NCBI GenBank assembly: GCA_016788205.1
Contig: JAEUTA010000003.1
Coordinates: forward strand, 62,001-126,000
Length of the DNA: 64,000 nt
Direction: 5' to 3'
Source: Flavobacteriales bacterium
Lineage (GTDB): Bacteria > Bacteroidota > Bacteroidia > Flavobacteriales_F > PHOS-HE28
Shown here: in pieces, positions 1 to 9,863 of the stretch
Layout: every line of letters starts with the position of its first letter
Position numbering within the stretch: the stretch's first letter is position 1
Translations under genes and position numbers: made by a program
Notes under the pieces: generated by a model
What the model saw: the letters and a program-made list of their open reading frames with translations, nothing else
Databases searched by the model: none
Told to the model about the DNA's origin: nothing

Positions 1-199
1 CCTCGCCACGGTAGTGGTCCATCTTCTGGAACACCTTCACGAAGCCATCCTGGAGGATGTCCTGGGCTTGGTCGCGGTTGTGGGCGTAGCGCATGCAGAT
101 GCTCATCATTTTCCTGGCGTACTGCTGGTACAAGGCTTTCTGCGCCACGGGGTCCCCGTCCACACAACCTTTCACCAGCCGCTCGTCCGTCATGGTCAT
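1..199 (-). CDS. ECF-type RNA polymerase sigma factor, N-terminal part (truncated by window edge)
   Basis: Reading the minus strand from about position 199 gives MTMTDERLVKGCVDGD, then ALYQQYARKMMSICMRYA and DQAQDILQDGFVKVFQKM. This is the sigma-70 region 2 pattern of RpoE-like ECF factors, which bind core RNA polymerase and recognise the -10 element. Only about 66 residues are inside the window; the rest, including region 4, lies to the left. An in-frame ATG at 193 is an equally possible start. It is divergent from lepA. No cognate anti-sigma gene is visible on this side, and no TGTAAC/CGTC promoter like those of the second ECF locus (16.9-19.4 kb) lies in front of it. Confidence 0.85.
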   Translation of the reverse strand, partial: MTMTDERLVKGCVDGDPVAQKALYQQYARKMMSICMRYAHNRDQAQDILQDGFVKVFQKMDHYRGE

Positions 200-300
200 C
201 CGGGTAGATGATGCGATCCGCATGTCCAAAGTTGCCTGAAGGCCCAACGCCTCGGCCTTTTCAAAGGTAGGGCACGGCGGGTCCGGCGCCGATCTTGGGC

Positions 301-308
301 TACCTTCG
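301..308 (+). promoter_or_regulatory. Bacteroidota -7 box TACCTTCG upstream of lepA
   Basis: TACCTTCG matches the Bacteroidota primary-sigma -7 consensus TAnnTTTG at all but one base and lies 34 nt before the chosen lepA ATG. The same octamer occurs before purQ, leuS, the CDF exporter gene and the gene at 39684. No clear TTG -33 element is seen 19 nt upstream. Confidence 0.55.
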
Positions 309-342
309 CAGCCCTTTCAGCCAGCCCTAGGTGGGCCAAGAC

Positions 343-2130
<1,788 letters not shown>

Positions 2131-2268
2131 GGATTCACGCTCCGGACCGGGCGCGATCTCCTACCGTATGTGGAGTTCATTCCCCACTTAGCGGTCGCTT
2201 TCACCTGCATTGAAGCTGAAGAGGCTTTCGGCACGCATGTGGACATGGAAGGTGAAAAACGGACCACC

Positions 2269-2433
2269 ATGAACAATCTCGTCAACATCATCATCGTACT
2301 GCTCATCGTAGGCTGGCTCATCGGCTTCATCGGCTTCGGGGCCATGGTAGGCAGTTTGATCCACATTCTTCTTATCCTGGCGGTGGTCGGCATCATCTAC
2401 CGACTGCTCTCGGGAGGCAAGTCCCGCGCGTAG
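2269..2433 (+). CDS. Small two-helix membrane protein, lmo0937-like family
   Basis: This 54-residue protein starts MNNLVNIIIVLLIVGWL and consists of two hydrophobic segments, with a GFIGFGAMVGSLIHILL middle and a short basic tail (SGGKSRA). The pattern matches the small lmo0937-family inner-membrane proteins common in Bacteroidota; their function is unknown. The open frame runs back to 2170, but the upstream part is hydrophilic and lacks family resemblance, so the ATG at 2269 is chosen. It sits 9 bp before the next gene on the same strand and may be co-transcribed with it. About 140 bp between lepA and this gene show no other feature. Confidence 0.75.
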   Translation: MNNLVNIIIVLLIVGWLIGFIGFGAMVGSLIHILLILAVVGIIYRLLSGGKSRA

Positions 2434-2442
2434 GTAACGCGT

Positions 2443-4020
2443 ATGCCTAGGTCAACAGCCCAGCGCGTGAAGCGGCTCTTCCTTGTCTTGGCCTTTCTGG
2501 CCATGGCAGTGGTGCTGCTTCATGCCTTATTGACCCGGTTATTGCATCATGTCTTAAGAGAGCGCATCCAGGAACTCGCCGTGCGGTCCGGTGCTAACTG
2601 GGTGGATTCGGAACGAACTGCCATATCCATCGACGTGCTCGCAGGCGACCTTCGCATCGTGGATCTCCACTGGGAGTCGACGTTGACGGAAAATCGTGTG
2701 CAGACCACCGCTGCCGGACGCGTGGATACGTTGCAATTGCGCGGGCTTTCTTACGTGGACCTTTTTATGAACCGCCGTCTTACCGCAGATGAGTTGGCGC
2801 TCTTCGCTGTGGATATCGACCTGCGCATGTCCCGAGATACGGCGCCTGTTCGGAATCCTGGTTCTGGACCTCCGGATCTGCGGTTGGGGATGTTGGAGGT
2901 GCACATCCGCAACGCCAGTGTTTCCCTTCCGGACAGCACGAATATCGCAGCGACGGATCTCCGATTGGACGGTGGCGAGATCATGCTGGACATGAGTTTG
3001 CGAGAATTCGCCGCCTCACATCTGCATGGTTCGATTCTCGGTATACGTGCAACTCCGTTCGCAGACTCCTTGGTGCACGTCGCATCGATCGAGTTGGATG
3101 GGATGAAGGGTGCTGCCACATTGGAGAACATCACTTTTGGTCCCGCCAACGTGGTGGAGCGCGCACGAGGCGTGGCCCTCGAAAGAGATGTGCTATCAGG
3201 CTCCATCTCCTCACTTGACCTTCGAGGGTTGGACATGGATGCATTGCTCGGCGGTGTGCTGACGATCCGTGCTGTGCAGCTTGGACCGACCGATCTCATC
3301 GTCGCTCGGGATAAGGTGCTGACCGACCCTCCTTTTCAGCACAAACCACTTCCAGCCCGCTCGTTGCGAGCAATGCCCTTGGGCGCTGGAGCGGATTCTC
3401 TCATCGTTGAGAGCCTGCAAGTCGACTATCATGAGCGCGTGGATGTAGCGCGTGGATTCGCACATATCGCGTTCGATTCCATTGCAGGCGTGCTTACGGG
3501 TTTGCACAATGTTCCAGAGGATACGATGAGGTTGATGGCCAGCGGGCTTGTCTTCGGTCGTACGCCGGTGGTTCTCGATCTTCATTCTCACATTGGTGAT
3601 AGCTCGGATCATTTCGTGGCCGAAGCCCGTGTGGGTCGTCTCGCTTTCGCTCAATTGACCAATGCGCTGGCGCCGCTCACCGGAGTGGCAACACCGGCGG
3701 GTCGTCTGGACACCCTCATCTTGCGCATGAACGGGCGTGATGCTCGGGCTACGGCTCGTTGCTGGATGCGATACGATGGCCTGAAACTCGACCGTCGTGG
3801 ACAGAAGAACAAAGCACTTGATCCAGTGCTCAATGGTCTGCTCAATGTGATCGTGAAGCGAGGGCGTACCGGGGAGAAGGATGGGGAAGGATGGGAGGAT
3901 TATGCGTGGGATCGACGGAGGGACCGATCGGTGTTCAATTATCTGTGGGCCGGGGTTCGCGAGGGAGCGAAGACCAGCATGTTACCCAAAGCCGTTGTGG
4001 ATCAGGTCTCAAAACGATGA
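2443..4020 (+). CDS. Membrane-anchored AsmA-like hypothetical protein
   Basis: This protein of 525 residues starts MPRSTAQRVKRLFLVLAF. It has one N-terminal membrane anchor (about residues 11-35) followed by a long, beta-rich extracytoplasmic region of alternating hydrophobic residues without cysteines or catalytic motifs. Such architecture resembles AsmA/DUF748-type periplasmic proteins, but I do not recognise a specific family. The C-terminus becomes basic (RGQKNKALDP, RRRDRSVFNY). Its stop overlaps the start of the next gene (ATGA at 4017-4020), so the two are probably translationally coupled. Function unknown; a role in envelope lipid or outer-membrane homeostasis is only an inference from the architecture and the beta-barrel partner gene. 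Confidence 0.7.
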   Translation: MPRSTAQRVKRLFLVLAFLAMAVVLLHALLTRLLHHVLRERIQELAVRSGANWVDSERTAISIDVLAGDLRIVDLHWESTLTENRVQTTAAGRVDTLQLRGLSYVDLFMNRRLTADELALFAVDIDLRMSRDTAPVRNPGSGPPDLRLGMLEVHIRNASVSLPDSTNIAATDLRLDGGEIMLDMSLREFAASHLHGSILGIRATPFADSLVHVASIELDGMKGAATLENITFGPANVVERARGVALERDVLSGSISSLDLRGLDMDALLGGVLTIRAVQLGPTDLIVARDKVLTDPPFQHKPLPARSLRAMPLGAGADSLIVESLQVDYHERVDVARGFAHIAFDSIAGVLTGLHNVPEDTMRLMASGLVFGRTPVVLDLHSHIGDSSDHFVAEARVGRLAFAQLTNALAPLTGVATPAGRLDTLILRMNGRDARATARCWMRYDGLKLDRRGQKNKALDPVLNGLLNVIVKRGRTGEKDGEGWEDYAWDRRRDRSVFNYLWAGVREGAKTSMLPKAVVDQVSKR

Positions 4021-5093
4021 TACAGGGCGAGCGATACATCACAACGATGTTCGTCATGCTCTGCGTTCTGGTTGGAGGGCCTGTTCTGGCACAACGCTAT
4101 CTGCAGGATACCAGTTACGTGCGTGATCTTTCGCGGCGCGTAACGCTCAGGGCTTATGCGAGCCACAAGTTCAACAGCATGTTGCTACGTGCCGAAGACC
4201 CCTTCCCCGATCTTCGTTATCGGCCGAATGGGCAGGTGAACATCGGTGTGGGTGCCAGTCTGCGGAAATTCACCCTCAATATCGGTGTACGTGCGCCCTT
4301 CGTGAATGACGACGTGGACCGCAAGGGGCGGACGCGCTACTTGGATGCGCAAGCCAACCTGTACGGAACCAAACAAGCCAGCAACCTCTTTCTCCAGGTC
4401 TACAAAGGATACCACCTTACCAGCCACACCAAGGAACTGTTGGGGTGGAAAGGGTCTACCGAATTGCCCTACAGGCCCGACCTGTTGCAGTACAACATCG
4501 GGATCAGTTCCTTGCGCATCCTCAACCACGAACGGTTCAGTTATCGTGCTGGGTTCAATCAGGATGCCGTTCAACTGCGATCTCAGGGCTCATGGCTGTT
4601 TGGCGGATACCTCACCGCCTATTTCGTGCGTGCGGATTCGGCATTGGTCCCGTCGCGCCTGCGCGAACAATTCCCAGCGGGTAGCAATGTCAGCTCCGCT
4701 TCCTATTTCGATGTCGGTCCGATGGGGGGTTATGCCTATACACATGTCTTCAGACAGCGATGGTTCGTCACGGGCAGCGGAGCACTTGGCGGGGGCATCA
4801 GCCTACAGGCGGTGCGTGTTGACGAGGGAGAGGCACGGCGCGCTCGTCGCAGTGCGGGTGTCGGATGGCACACACAACTGCGTGCAGCTGCCGGATACAA
4901 CAGCCGTTCGCACTATGTCGGTATCGTCTTCAGTCAGGAGCATATCGGCTACCTCCAGCGCGAGGGCCAACGCTTCGTATGGGATGTAGGTGTTGTAAGG
5001 CTGGTGTTCGCCCAGCGGCTACGCGAACGTCCCAAGGTGATGGATCGCAGCACGCGCTGGCTTCAGCGGAAGAAGGAGAAGATGATCCCTTGA
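4017..5093 (+). CDS. DUF4421-like outer-membrane beta-barrel protein
   Basis: This protein of 358 residues has an N-terminal signal peptide (FVMLCVLVGGPVLAQ, cleavage after about residue 26) and a body of alternating polar/aromatic strands such as LNIGVGASLRKFTLNIGVRAP-type repeats, ending GVVRLVFAQRL. It resembles DUF4421 proteins of Bacteroidota, which are predicted outer-membrane barrels of unknown function. The ATG at 4017 overlaps the stop of the preceding gene by 4 bp (ATGA). The open frame extends back to 3891, but that extension lies inside the preceding gene and would bury the signal peptide. The basic tail after the last strand (RWLQRKKEKMIP) is unusual for a barrel. The next 177 bp contain only a small GC-rich hairpin near 5097-5112. 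Confidence 0.72.
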   Translation: MIQGERYITTMFVMLCVLVGGPVLAQRYLQDTSYVRDLSRRVTLRAYASHKFNSMLLRAEDPFPDLRYRPNGQVNIGVGASLRKFTLNIGVRAPFVNDDVDRKGRTRYLDAQANLYGTKQASNLFLQVYKGYHLTSHTKELLGWKGSTELPYRPDLLQYNIGISSLRILNHERFSYRAGFNQDAVQLRSQGSWLFGGYLTAYFVRADSALVPSRLREQFPAGSNVSSASYFDVGPMGGYAYTHVFRQRWFVTGSGALGGGISLQAVRVDEGEARRARRSAGVGWHTQLRAAAGYNSRSHYVGIVFSQEHIGYLQREGQRFVWDVGVVRLVFAQRLRERPKVMDRSTRWLQRKKEKMIP

Positions 5094-5270
5094 GGCGGGG
5101 CATGTACGCCCCAAGCACGGGGAAAGACCGTGTGTCTGATGCCCGGTCCGCGCGGACATCCATTTCTTCCATTGGTCATATGAAGCGCATTCCCAGCCAG
5201 TTAGGAAAAGCCTGGCGATGCCGCTGTTCATTGGCCTTCATGTTGCCTTGGTTCGGAAAACCCAACTGCG

Positions 5271-5723
5271 ATGAACAATACCCTCATTTACGCAGGCATA
5301 CTGAGCGCCTTTTGTGCGTTCACGGCCTGCAGCGACGCTCCAGACAACACCGAAGCGATGGAGAAGAAAGTTGACAATGCCATGGAGGATCTCCGCGCCG
5401 GAAAGGATGATATGACACGTGAGCTGCGCGACCTCCGTGAGGACTTGGCGATGGAATTGACCAAGGCAGAAGAGCGTTTGAAGGATCCGGCGCTGACAGC
5501 TGAAGAGCGCAGCGAGTGGGAGGCCGTAAAAGCCGACGTGAACGCACAGATCGCTCGATTGGACGCCAACTTGAACGATGTGGAAAGCGCTACGGCTGAA
5601 ACATGGGACGAGGTGAAGGCCGGTACGAAGAAGACGACCGACGATGTTGGTAACTGGTTCCAACGTCAAGCGGAGAAGATCGATAAAAAGACGGACGCCG
5701 ACAAGGATAACGACGGACACTAG
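5271..5723 (+). CDS. Coiled-coil lipoprotein of unknown function
   Basis: The product has 150 residues. The N-terminus MNNTLIYAGILSAFCAFTAC is a lipoprotein signal with the lipobox FTAC followed by Ser, so the mature protein should be a lipidated envelope protein. The rest is charged, heptad-rich helix (EDLRAGKDDMTRELRDLRED, AEERLKDPALTAEERSEWEA) and a DNDGH tail, much like small sll1863-type or apolipoprotein-like coiled coils. No catalytic motif is seen. It stands alone, followed by two strong hairpins. Function unknown; a periplasmic stress or structural role is only a guess. Confidence 0.72.
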   Translation: MNNTLIYAGILSAFCAFTACSDAPDNTEAMEKKVDNAMEDLRAGKDDMTRELRDLREDLAMELTKAEERLKDPALTAEERSEWEAVKADVNAQIARLDANLNDVESATAETWDEVKAGTKKTTDDVGNWFQRQAEKIDKKTDADKDNDGH

Positions 5724-5732
5724 TTGTGGTGG

Positions 5733-5794
5733 TGTCCCGCTGTGGTAGGCGGGACAATTGGTGGCGGGCCGTGCGCGAAAGCGTGCGGCCCGTT
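5733..5794 (+). terminator. Tandem hairpins after the coiled-coil lipoprotein gene
   Basis: The first hairpin is TGTCCCGC (5733-5740) pairing with GCGGGACA (5749-5756). The second is a 12-bp stem with two wobbles, closed by a GAAA tetraloop (5765-5776, 5777-5780, 5781-5792). Only a weak T tract (TTCCGTT) follows, so efficiency is uncertain. Confidence 0.5.
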
Positions 5795-5811
5795 CCGTTA
5801 TAGTGGTCGTG

Positions 5812-5819
5812 TACTTTAG
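5812..5819 (+). promoter_or_regulatory. -7 box TACTTTAG, 4 nt before the GTG of the oxidoreductase
   Basis: TACTTTAG fits TAnnTTTG with one mismatch and ends 4 nt before GTG 5824. The spacing implies a transcript that starts at or very near the start codon. Confidence 0.45.
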
Positions 5820-5823
5820 GTGC

Positions 5824-6717
5824 GTGCAAAGCGACGTGATCATCGTAGGTGGAGGTCCGGCAGGCCTTAGTGCGGCCATCGTTCTCGCGCGGGCAGCCCG
5901 CAGGGTGCGTGTGTTCCACGCGGGGCCTAGGCGGAATGAGCGGTCAGGATCCATGCACAACTACCTCGGCATGGAAGGTGTGTCACCGCAAGCATTCAGT
6001 GAGAAGGCTTGGGAAGAGGTGAGGGATGCGGGGACGTTGCTCCACAGCGAACGCATCACCGATATCGTTCCTACGCCGGAGGGTTTCCTCGCGACCGATA
6101 CCAAGGGGTCCACATGGTTCGCGAGATTCGTCTTGCTCGCTACCGGATTGGTGGACGTGCTTCCAGCGGTAGAGGGTGTTGAAGCCTGTTATGGAACCAG
6201 TGTTTTCCACTGCCCGTATTGCGATGGAGCGCCTTGGACGGACCGTGCGCTCGGGGCGATCGGACCGGGCGCCAGCGCGACAGGTCTTGCCATCACCCTG
6301 CGCGGATGGAGCAGGAACGTGACCGCTTTCACCATGGGATCATCGGTACCGCGCATCCACAGGCCCCTCCTGAAGCGATTGGGTATCATCGTGGTGGAGC
6401 AAGAGGTCGTATCCCTGGAAGCGCTGAACGGATTCGTTGCTGCGGTGCGGACGCTGGGCGACAAGCATGATATCGATGCGCTGTTCTTCAATACGGGCAC
6501 CCGCCAAGCGTCTCCCATTCCCGCTCGCTTGGGTTGCGCTTTCGCCACCAGCGGGGCCATTAAAGTGGATGCACAGCAGCGCACCAGCGTTCCAGGGGTT
6601 TACGCAGCGGGCGATGCGGCTTTGTACACCCATCTGGTGAGCGTGGCCGCCGCCGAAGGAGCGAAGGCGGCCATTGCGATGAACAAGGCGCTGATGGTGA
6701 GCGGTATCGTGCGGTGA
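5824..6717 (+). CDS. NAD(P)/FAD-dependent oxidoreductase, thioredoxin-reductase-like
   Basis: This flavoprotein has 297 residues. The FAD-binding GxGxxG is at the N-terminus (DVIIVGGGPAGLSAA), the redox dithiol CPYC sits in HCPYCDGAPW (about residues 130-140), and the second FAD motif near the C-terminus is GVYAAGDAA. This is the low-molecular-weight thioredoxin reductase fold. The CPYCDG form is typical of the GliT/HlmI-like branch of COG0492 rather than classical TrxB (CATC), so the substrate may be a small dithiol or a specific thioredoxin-like partner; this is inferred. GTG 5824 places the Rossmann motif directly at the N-terminus; the upstream frame to 5758 is arginine-rich and unlike the family. 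It is convergent with the PqiA-like gene. Confidence 0.85.
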   Translation: MQSDVIIVGGGPAGLSAAIVLARAARRVRVFHAGPRRNERSGSMHNYLGMEGVSPQAFSEKAWEEVRDAGTLLHSERITDIVPTPEGFLATDTKGSTWFARFVLLATGLVDVLPAVEGVEACYGTSVFHCPYCDGAPWTDRALGAIGPGASATGLAITLRGWSRNVTAFTMGSSVPRIHRPLLKRLGIIVVEQEVVSLEALNGFVAAVRTLGDKHDIDALFFNTGTRQASPIPARLGCAFATSGAIKVDAQQRTSVPGVYAAGDAALYTHLVSVAAAEGAKAAIAMNKALMVSGIVR

Positions 6718-6810
6718 TCCGTAAAACGCCGCGTGTATCCATTCTTCCGATACTGAATGACTCTCAGGGTCACATGGCATTTGACCATGGACACGTGCCT
6801 TTGTTCACTA

Positions 6811-8064
6811 TCACGAACTCGGCGCGAGAGCCCGAGGCAATAGCGCTGAAGAAATGAGCCCGATGGAACAATATGCCGTGAAGAGGTAGAAACCCACCTG
6901 CAATGCACTGTTGTTCGTGGTCAATACATGGACGGATGTTGCGTAGCCCTCCAAGGTGGTCAATTGACTATCGACCACACCGTTGAACCCGATGAAGGCC
7001 ATGAAGATGGCTACCACCATGACGTCCGCCATGGACCACTTGCCGGCCCGGTGCAACAGCCATGAGGCGATCCGACCTTTCGGTTCCCGGCCACGCCACA
7101 AGGTGATAACGGAAAGGGACATCTTCAGGCTTGGCAGCACCACGCTGAAGGCGAAGACCGCGGCTGCTACGAACATCAATTCGGGCTTGCGCTCCTTCAA
7201 CAGGACCTCAACCACTTGAAGTATGCTCTTGCTTTGGTGGAAGAGCACCTGGTCTACGAAATCCACTGGCTCACCAAGGAGGGTCAGTTCGAAGCGTTCG
7301 ATGCGAGCTTCTATATCGATCATCGGTAAATGCACCCCGAGCACCAGCAAACACAGCCCCGCTGATATGAGAGCGGCCAAAGGACCTTTCTCTCCTGCGC
7401 CGGCCATCACCGCCAGTAGCAAAAGGGTGCAACAGCCGATACCTAACAGCAGGTAGCACTTACGAAGGTGGGCATCCAGGTCTGACATGTCGGCCCGGAT
7501 CTTAGCCAGTGCCGTGGAGCGATCGCTCGTATCGTACCGTGCCAATGTGCGCTTCAATAGCGTGCGGTCAACTTTGCCATCCGTGCTGCACCCTACCTCG
7601 TTCAGTTTATCGACCACGAAGCATTTCATCTCTTCACGATTCTTCGGATCGTTGGCGTATTCCACGATCATGTCGGCATACCGCGGTATCCCGCTTCGCA
7701 GATCGTCGATGTTCACAAGCAGTCCCATTACGGCATTCTTGACCGCTCCCCCCACGCCCTTCGCCTTGTTGCGTTCGTTCATCACGTGTTCCACCTCGGT
7801 CAAAAGTCCGTTCATCAAGTCCATGGCGCGTCGGCGAACCTGATCGCGGTTCGCTCCGGTCAACTCGAATTCCAGCACCTTCTTCTCCATGATGCCGCTG
7901 ATGACATCCTTCCATTCCGAAGGGTCGAATAGGCCATAGGTGATGTGTGAGAGCTCCATCTCATCTGCTCGAAGGACACTGCGCTGGTGTGCGGAGCGAT
8001 GGATCTGGAACGCGAGCAGCAGGATGCCGCTCAGCAGGAGAACGAGGTTAAAATGGCGGAACAT
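6811..8064 (-). CDS. Paraquat-inducible protein A (PqiA)-like membrane protein
   Basis: The protein has 417 residues. An N-terminal anchor (MFRHFNLVLLLSGILLLAFQ) is followed by an extracytoplasmic helical domain of about 190 residues and then a multi-pass region including CYLLLGIGCCTLLLLAVMAG and a C-terminal block with KWSMADVMVVAIFMAFIGF. The K-W-S-M-x-D-V-x-V-V/A motif is the PqiA hallmark. In proteobacteria PqiA works with MCE proteins in lipid transport; here no MCE gene is nearby. The large extra domain between the first and second membrane segments is atypical for PqiA, and only the C-terminal half resembles it. The start at 8064 is preferred over 8229 because it begins with the membrane anchor; the extension is basic and low-complexity. 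Confidence 0.75.
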   Translation of the reverse strand: MFRHFNLVLLLSGILLLAFQIHRSAHQRSVLRADEMELSHITYGLFDPSEWKDVISGIMEKKVLEFELTGANRDQVRRRAMDLMNGLLTEVEHVMNERNKAKGVGGAVKNAVMGLLVNIDDLRSGIPRYADMIVEYANDPKNREEMKCFVVDKLNEVGCSTDGKVDRTLLKRTLARYDTSDRSTALAKIRADMSDLDAHLRKCYLLLGIGCCTLLLLAVMAGAGEKGPLAALISAGLCLLVLGVHLPMIDIEARIERFELTLLGEPVDFVDQVLFHQSKSILQVVEVLLKERKPELMFVAAAVFAFSVVLPSLKMSLSVITLWRGREPKGRIASWLLHRAGKWSMADVMVVAIFMAFIGFNGVVDSQLTTLEGYATSVHVLTTNNSALQVGFYLFTAYCSIGLISSALLPRALAPSS

Positions 8065-8262
8065 GACCGGTGGTCTCCTTCCAAGGCATTTTGCGGGCCA
8101 TGGGCGCGCGCGCTTCGGAGCCGTGTGCATATGTGGAATGACATGCCCATCTCGTAGAGCTTCTTTCACAAAGGCTAAAGATGTTCTTTGCCGTTCCCTT
8201 TGGGTAACAGCCGGATCGCTCGATGGCACATGTGTTGGTTACCAAGTCCTAAAACCACCGTC

Positions 8263-8940
8263 ATGCGATCTATGACCAAGAATACGATCACACTTGCTTG
8301 TGCAGGTGCCCTGATCCTCTCTGCATGTAACACCTCGCGCGCCGTGAAGGGCGGAGCTATAGGAGCCGGTGCAGGAGGTGGATTAGGGGCGGTCATCGGT
8401 AATCAAGTCGGAGGGAAGGATGGAACTGCGGTCGGCGCCATCATCGGTGCAGTGGTGGGCGGAACGGCCGGGGCGCTGATCGGCCGCCATATGGATAAGC
8501 AGGCGGAGGAGTTGCGCAACGACCTCGAAGGAGCCAGCGTGGAACGTGTTGGCGAAGGCATCAAGATCACGTTCGATAGTGGCTTATTGTTCGCGGTCGA
8601 CAAGAGCGACTTGAACGCTACATCGCAGTCCAACTTGGGTGAGCTGGCCGCCACATTGAACAAATACGATGATACGGATGTGCTGGTGGAAGGGCATACG
8701 GATGCTGATGGTGCAGAGGATCACAATCAAACGCTCAGCGAAGCACGTGCACGGAGCGTACAACGGTTCCTTGTCAACGCGGGTGTACGGCCTGGTCGCC
8801 TGACCACGATGGGGTACGGTGAAATGCAACCGGTAGCGGACAACGAAACGGTTAACGGAAAGGCCAGCAATCGCCGAGTGGAGATCGCGATCTACGCGAA
8901 TGATCGAATGAAGAAGGCTGCTGAGAAGGGCCAGCTCTAG
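8263..8940 (+). CDS. OmpA-family lipoprotein with glycine-zipper segment (YiaD-like)
   Basis: This protein of 225 residues has a lipoprotein signal ending ALILSAC. It is followed by a glycine-zipper hydrophobic hairpin (GGAIGAGAGGGLGAVIGNQV and GAIIGAVVGGTAGALIG) and a C-terminal OmpA/MotB peptidoglycan-binding domain (about residues 100-215). That domain has the conserved VEGHTDADGAEDHNQTLSEAR, a GYGEMQP turn and NRRVEIAI. The protein likely links the outer membrane to peptidoglycan. It starts at ATG 8263; a second ATG at 8272 is possible. It is divergent from the PqiA-like gene with about 200 bp between them, and a rho-independent terminator follows. Confidence 0.9.
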   Translation: MRSMTKNTITLACAGALILSACNTSRAVKGGAIGAGAGGGLGAVIGNQVGGKDGTAVGAIIGAVVGGTAGALIGRHMDKQAEELRNDLEGASVERVGEGIKITFDSGLLFAVDKSDLNATSQSNLGELAATLNKYDDTDVLVEGHTDADGAEDHNQTLSEARARSVQRFLVNAGVRPGRLTTMGYGEMQPVADNETVNGKASNRRVEIAIYANDRMKKAAEKGQL

Positions 8941-8960
8941 GAGATGTGCGAGAGTCGAAG

Positions 8961-8998
8961 AAAGGATCCCTCACGGTGTGAGGGGTCTTTTCTTTTTC
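8961..8998 (+). terminator. Rho-independent terminator after the OmpA-family gene
   Basis: A 10-bp stem (8965-8974 with 8978-8987, one wobble) and loop GGT are followed by TTTTCTTTTTC. It closes the OmpA-family transcript just ahead of the next promoter. Confidence 0.85.
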
Positions 8999-9020
8999 AG
9001 CTGTCACATACATAGCGAAG

Positions 9021-9028
9021 TACCTTAG
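9021..9028 (+). promoter_or_regulatory. -7 box TACCTTAG, 4 nt before the GAF gene
   Basis: TACCTTAG lies 4 nt upstream of ATG 9033 and directly downstream of the terminator, so the GAF gene has its own promoter and a near-zero leader. Confidence 0.5.
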
Positions 9029-9032
9029 GGCC

Positions 9033-9752
9033 ATGCGTCAACGATATACGGACCCGGCCTTCATGATAAAGGATGTGGAACGGCTGAAAGCTGTGCGGGA
9101 CAGCGGGTTGCTCGATTCTGCTGCAGAAGAAGCCTTCGATCGTCTGACCCGGCTGGCAACGCGGATCACCGGGGCGCCGATCTCGTTCTTCTCCGTTGTG
9201 GATGAGGACCATGATTTCTTCAAGAGCTGCTTCGGAGCGCCGGAACCCGTCGCTACCGCGCGCAAGGTCACCGGACGTAGTTTTTGCCATTTCTCCCTGA
9301 TGGGGACCGATCCCCTTGTGGTTTCCGATGCACGTGCTGATGATCGTTTTAATGGGCTGCCTAGTGTTGTGGGTCTTGGTGTAGTGGCCTATTTGGGCAT
9401 TCCGCTGCACCTTTCGAACGGGCACGCCTTGGGCTCTTTCTGCGTGGTGGACCTGGTACCCCGCGATTGGGATGGGGGCCACATAGAGATCCTGACCGAG
9501 TTCGCGTATAGCACATTGCGTGAAGTGGAACTACGCATCGCTCGATCGGAAGAACGTGCAGCCAAGGACCGCATTGCCGCGCAGATGCGGGATCCGCTGA
9601 CGGCGATGCACTTGCATGCGGATCTGGTGGAGGATGCGCGCGAACTGGATGAGGCGAAACGACACGTGCGAAAGATGCGTGACGGATTGGAGCGCATAGA
9701 AGCATCGGTGGTACGCGTGCTGGGTGTTGGTGACCCCGCTGAAAAGGGCTGA
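9033..9752 (+). CDS. GAF-domain protein with a degenerate histidine-kinase dimerisation helix
   Basis: This cytoplasmic protein has 239 residues. Residues about 15-165 form a GAF domain of the type that precedes bacterial sensor kinases (FDRLTRLATRITGAPISFFS, FCHFSL, YLGIPLHLSNGHALGSFCVVD). A helix around residue 180 reads IAAQMRDPLTAMHLHADLV, which aligns with a kinase H-box such as AHEVRNPLTNIHL in the kinase at 15114. Alanine stands where the phosphoacceptor histidine should be, and no ATPase domain follows. It is therefore probably a signalling protein without kinase activity. Own promoter upstream; gene monocistronic. Confidence 0.8.
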   Translation: MRQRYTDPAFMIKDVERLKAVRDSGLLDSAAEEAFDRLTRLATRITGAPISFFSVVDEDHDFFKSCFGAPEPVATARKVTGRSFCHFSLMGTDPLVVSDARADDRFNGLPSVVGLGVVAYLGIPLHLSNGHALGSFCVVDLVPRDWDGGHIEILTEFAYSTLREVELRIARSEERAAKDRIAAQMRDPLTAMHLHADLVEDARELDEAKRHVRKMRDGLERIEASVVRVLGVGDPAEKG

Positions 9753-9863
9753 CCGGTGAACCACCGCCCCGGATCGGGGAGTGGACACCCCGCTGTACCG
9801 CCTAGTGTGTGTTCGGCAGGCTTTGGCACTCGATCGGGACAAGTATGGGAAATCGTAAGAACC

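Noticed and set aside
2131..2268. tRNA or small RNA gene between lepA and the next gene
   Set aside because: No cloverleaf, T-loop sequence (GTTCRANNC) or terminator is seen here or in the other intergenic gaps.
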